DNA of 64,000 bases from Phoronis australis. Lineage: Eukaryota > Phoronida > Phoronidae. Of the stretch, positions 63,780 through 64,000 are shown one piece after another. Made by a program: the position numbers and the translations under genes. The stretch is taken from NCBI GenBank assembly GCA_002633005.1, contig NMRA01000237.1, positions 248,769 to 312,768 on the forward strand, read 5' to 3'. Every line of letters begins with the position of its first letter. Position 1 is the stretch's first letter. A model generated the notes under the pieces. That model saw nothing but the letters and a program-made list of their open reading frames with translations, searched no databases and was not told the DNA's origin.

Positions 63780-64000
63780 GTAGGTCTTGTTAGTAATGCT
63801 GTGGCTGTTGAAAATGTGTAAGATTCTGTGATACCTAACCTCGTTTTGACTTATTAGCTCATTTAAAACGCTTTGAACTAATACAGTTTTGATTTTGAAG
63901 TGTATATTGTGTTTGTAAGCTCATCGATGATAAAGGGAAAATCTGCAATTAAGAAACATTAATTAATACACAAACAATAACTTTGAAATAAATGTTTCTG
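63780..64000 (+). other. intron, cut by window end
   Basis: Begins at a GT donor. No feature seen in the 221 bases. Confidence 0.8.

Larger units (their letters stand above)
41906..63476 (+). other. remaining introns of the distal part
   Basis: Introns at 41906-42293, 43310-43814, 44082-44713, 44981-45286, 46383-46681, 46985-47361, 47665-48034, 50281-50587, 50891-51233, 51498-51796, 53424-53790, 55251-55795, 56831-57263, 57552-57865, 58169-58851, 61214-61477, 61748-62132, 62421-62804 and 63102-63476 are AT-rich. I see no coding region, RNA gene or complete transposon in them. Confidence 0.6.

Noticed and set aside
1-64000. CRISPR arrays, bacterial operons, tRNA or rRNA genes, viral genes
   Set aside because: None seen; the intron-rich multi-domain gene is eukaryotic and no RNA gene or viral pattern was recognised.

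Overview
The window is one long stretch of a single plus-strand gene from an animal. It encodes a giant titin-family muscle protein, and both gene ends lie outside the window. I can place 64 confident coding exons (about 19.2 kb, roughly 6,390 codons), all with GT-AG introns. Almost every exon is one immunoglobulin (Ig, I-set) or one fibronectin type III (FnIII) domain bounded by phase-1 introns, so reading continues in one frame from position 3 to 63779. I count 49 Ig domains (the first only as its last strand) and 12 FnIII domains. The AT-rich introns, many small inverted-repeat transposons, a duplicated stretch about 4-5% diverged (probably a second haplotype) and two single-N gaps suggest a highly polymorphic invertebrate. 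A deuterostome such as an amphioxus or hemichordate is my guess; the sequence does not settle it.

Layout. 1-5 kb: Ig domains, one split by an intron, then a charged linker of about 124 residues over two exons (3117-3288, 3799-3999). 4.7-44 kb: a tandem Ig zone like the titin I-band, with about 33 Ig domains in series. It contains a short Pro/Glu linker (31207 exon) and one exceptional 2.1 kb exon (32689-34797) carrying an acidic array of about eleven 36-residue repeats before its Ig domain. 44.7-63.8 kb: an A-band-like zone in which Ig and FnIII alternate in a strict ten-domain super-repeat, Ig-Ig-Ig-Fn-Fn-Fn-Ig-Ig-Fn-Fn. Two complete copies and half of a third are present. Vertebrate titin uses 7- and 11-domain patterns, and twitchin and projectin use Fn-Fn-Ig.

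The gene shows its own growth. A unit of about 1.4 kb carrying an Ig exon was copied twice recently (22.6, 24.0 and 25.4 kb). The copied introns hold the decayed tail of a second Ig exon, and a dead Ig exon with two stops lies at 26.3-26.6 kb. One super-repeat copy has lost an intron and another has gained one, the latter carrying a TTAA-flanked inverted-repeat element. Introns hold several small DNA transposons (hAT-like, MULE-like and TTAA types) and one retro-inserted 3' end. A near-copy of the 38774 exon after an N at 39761 is most likely an assembly haplotype join. I see no second gene, RNA gene, promoter, polyadenylation end or CRISPR array. Minus-strand open frames are shadows.
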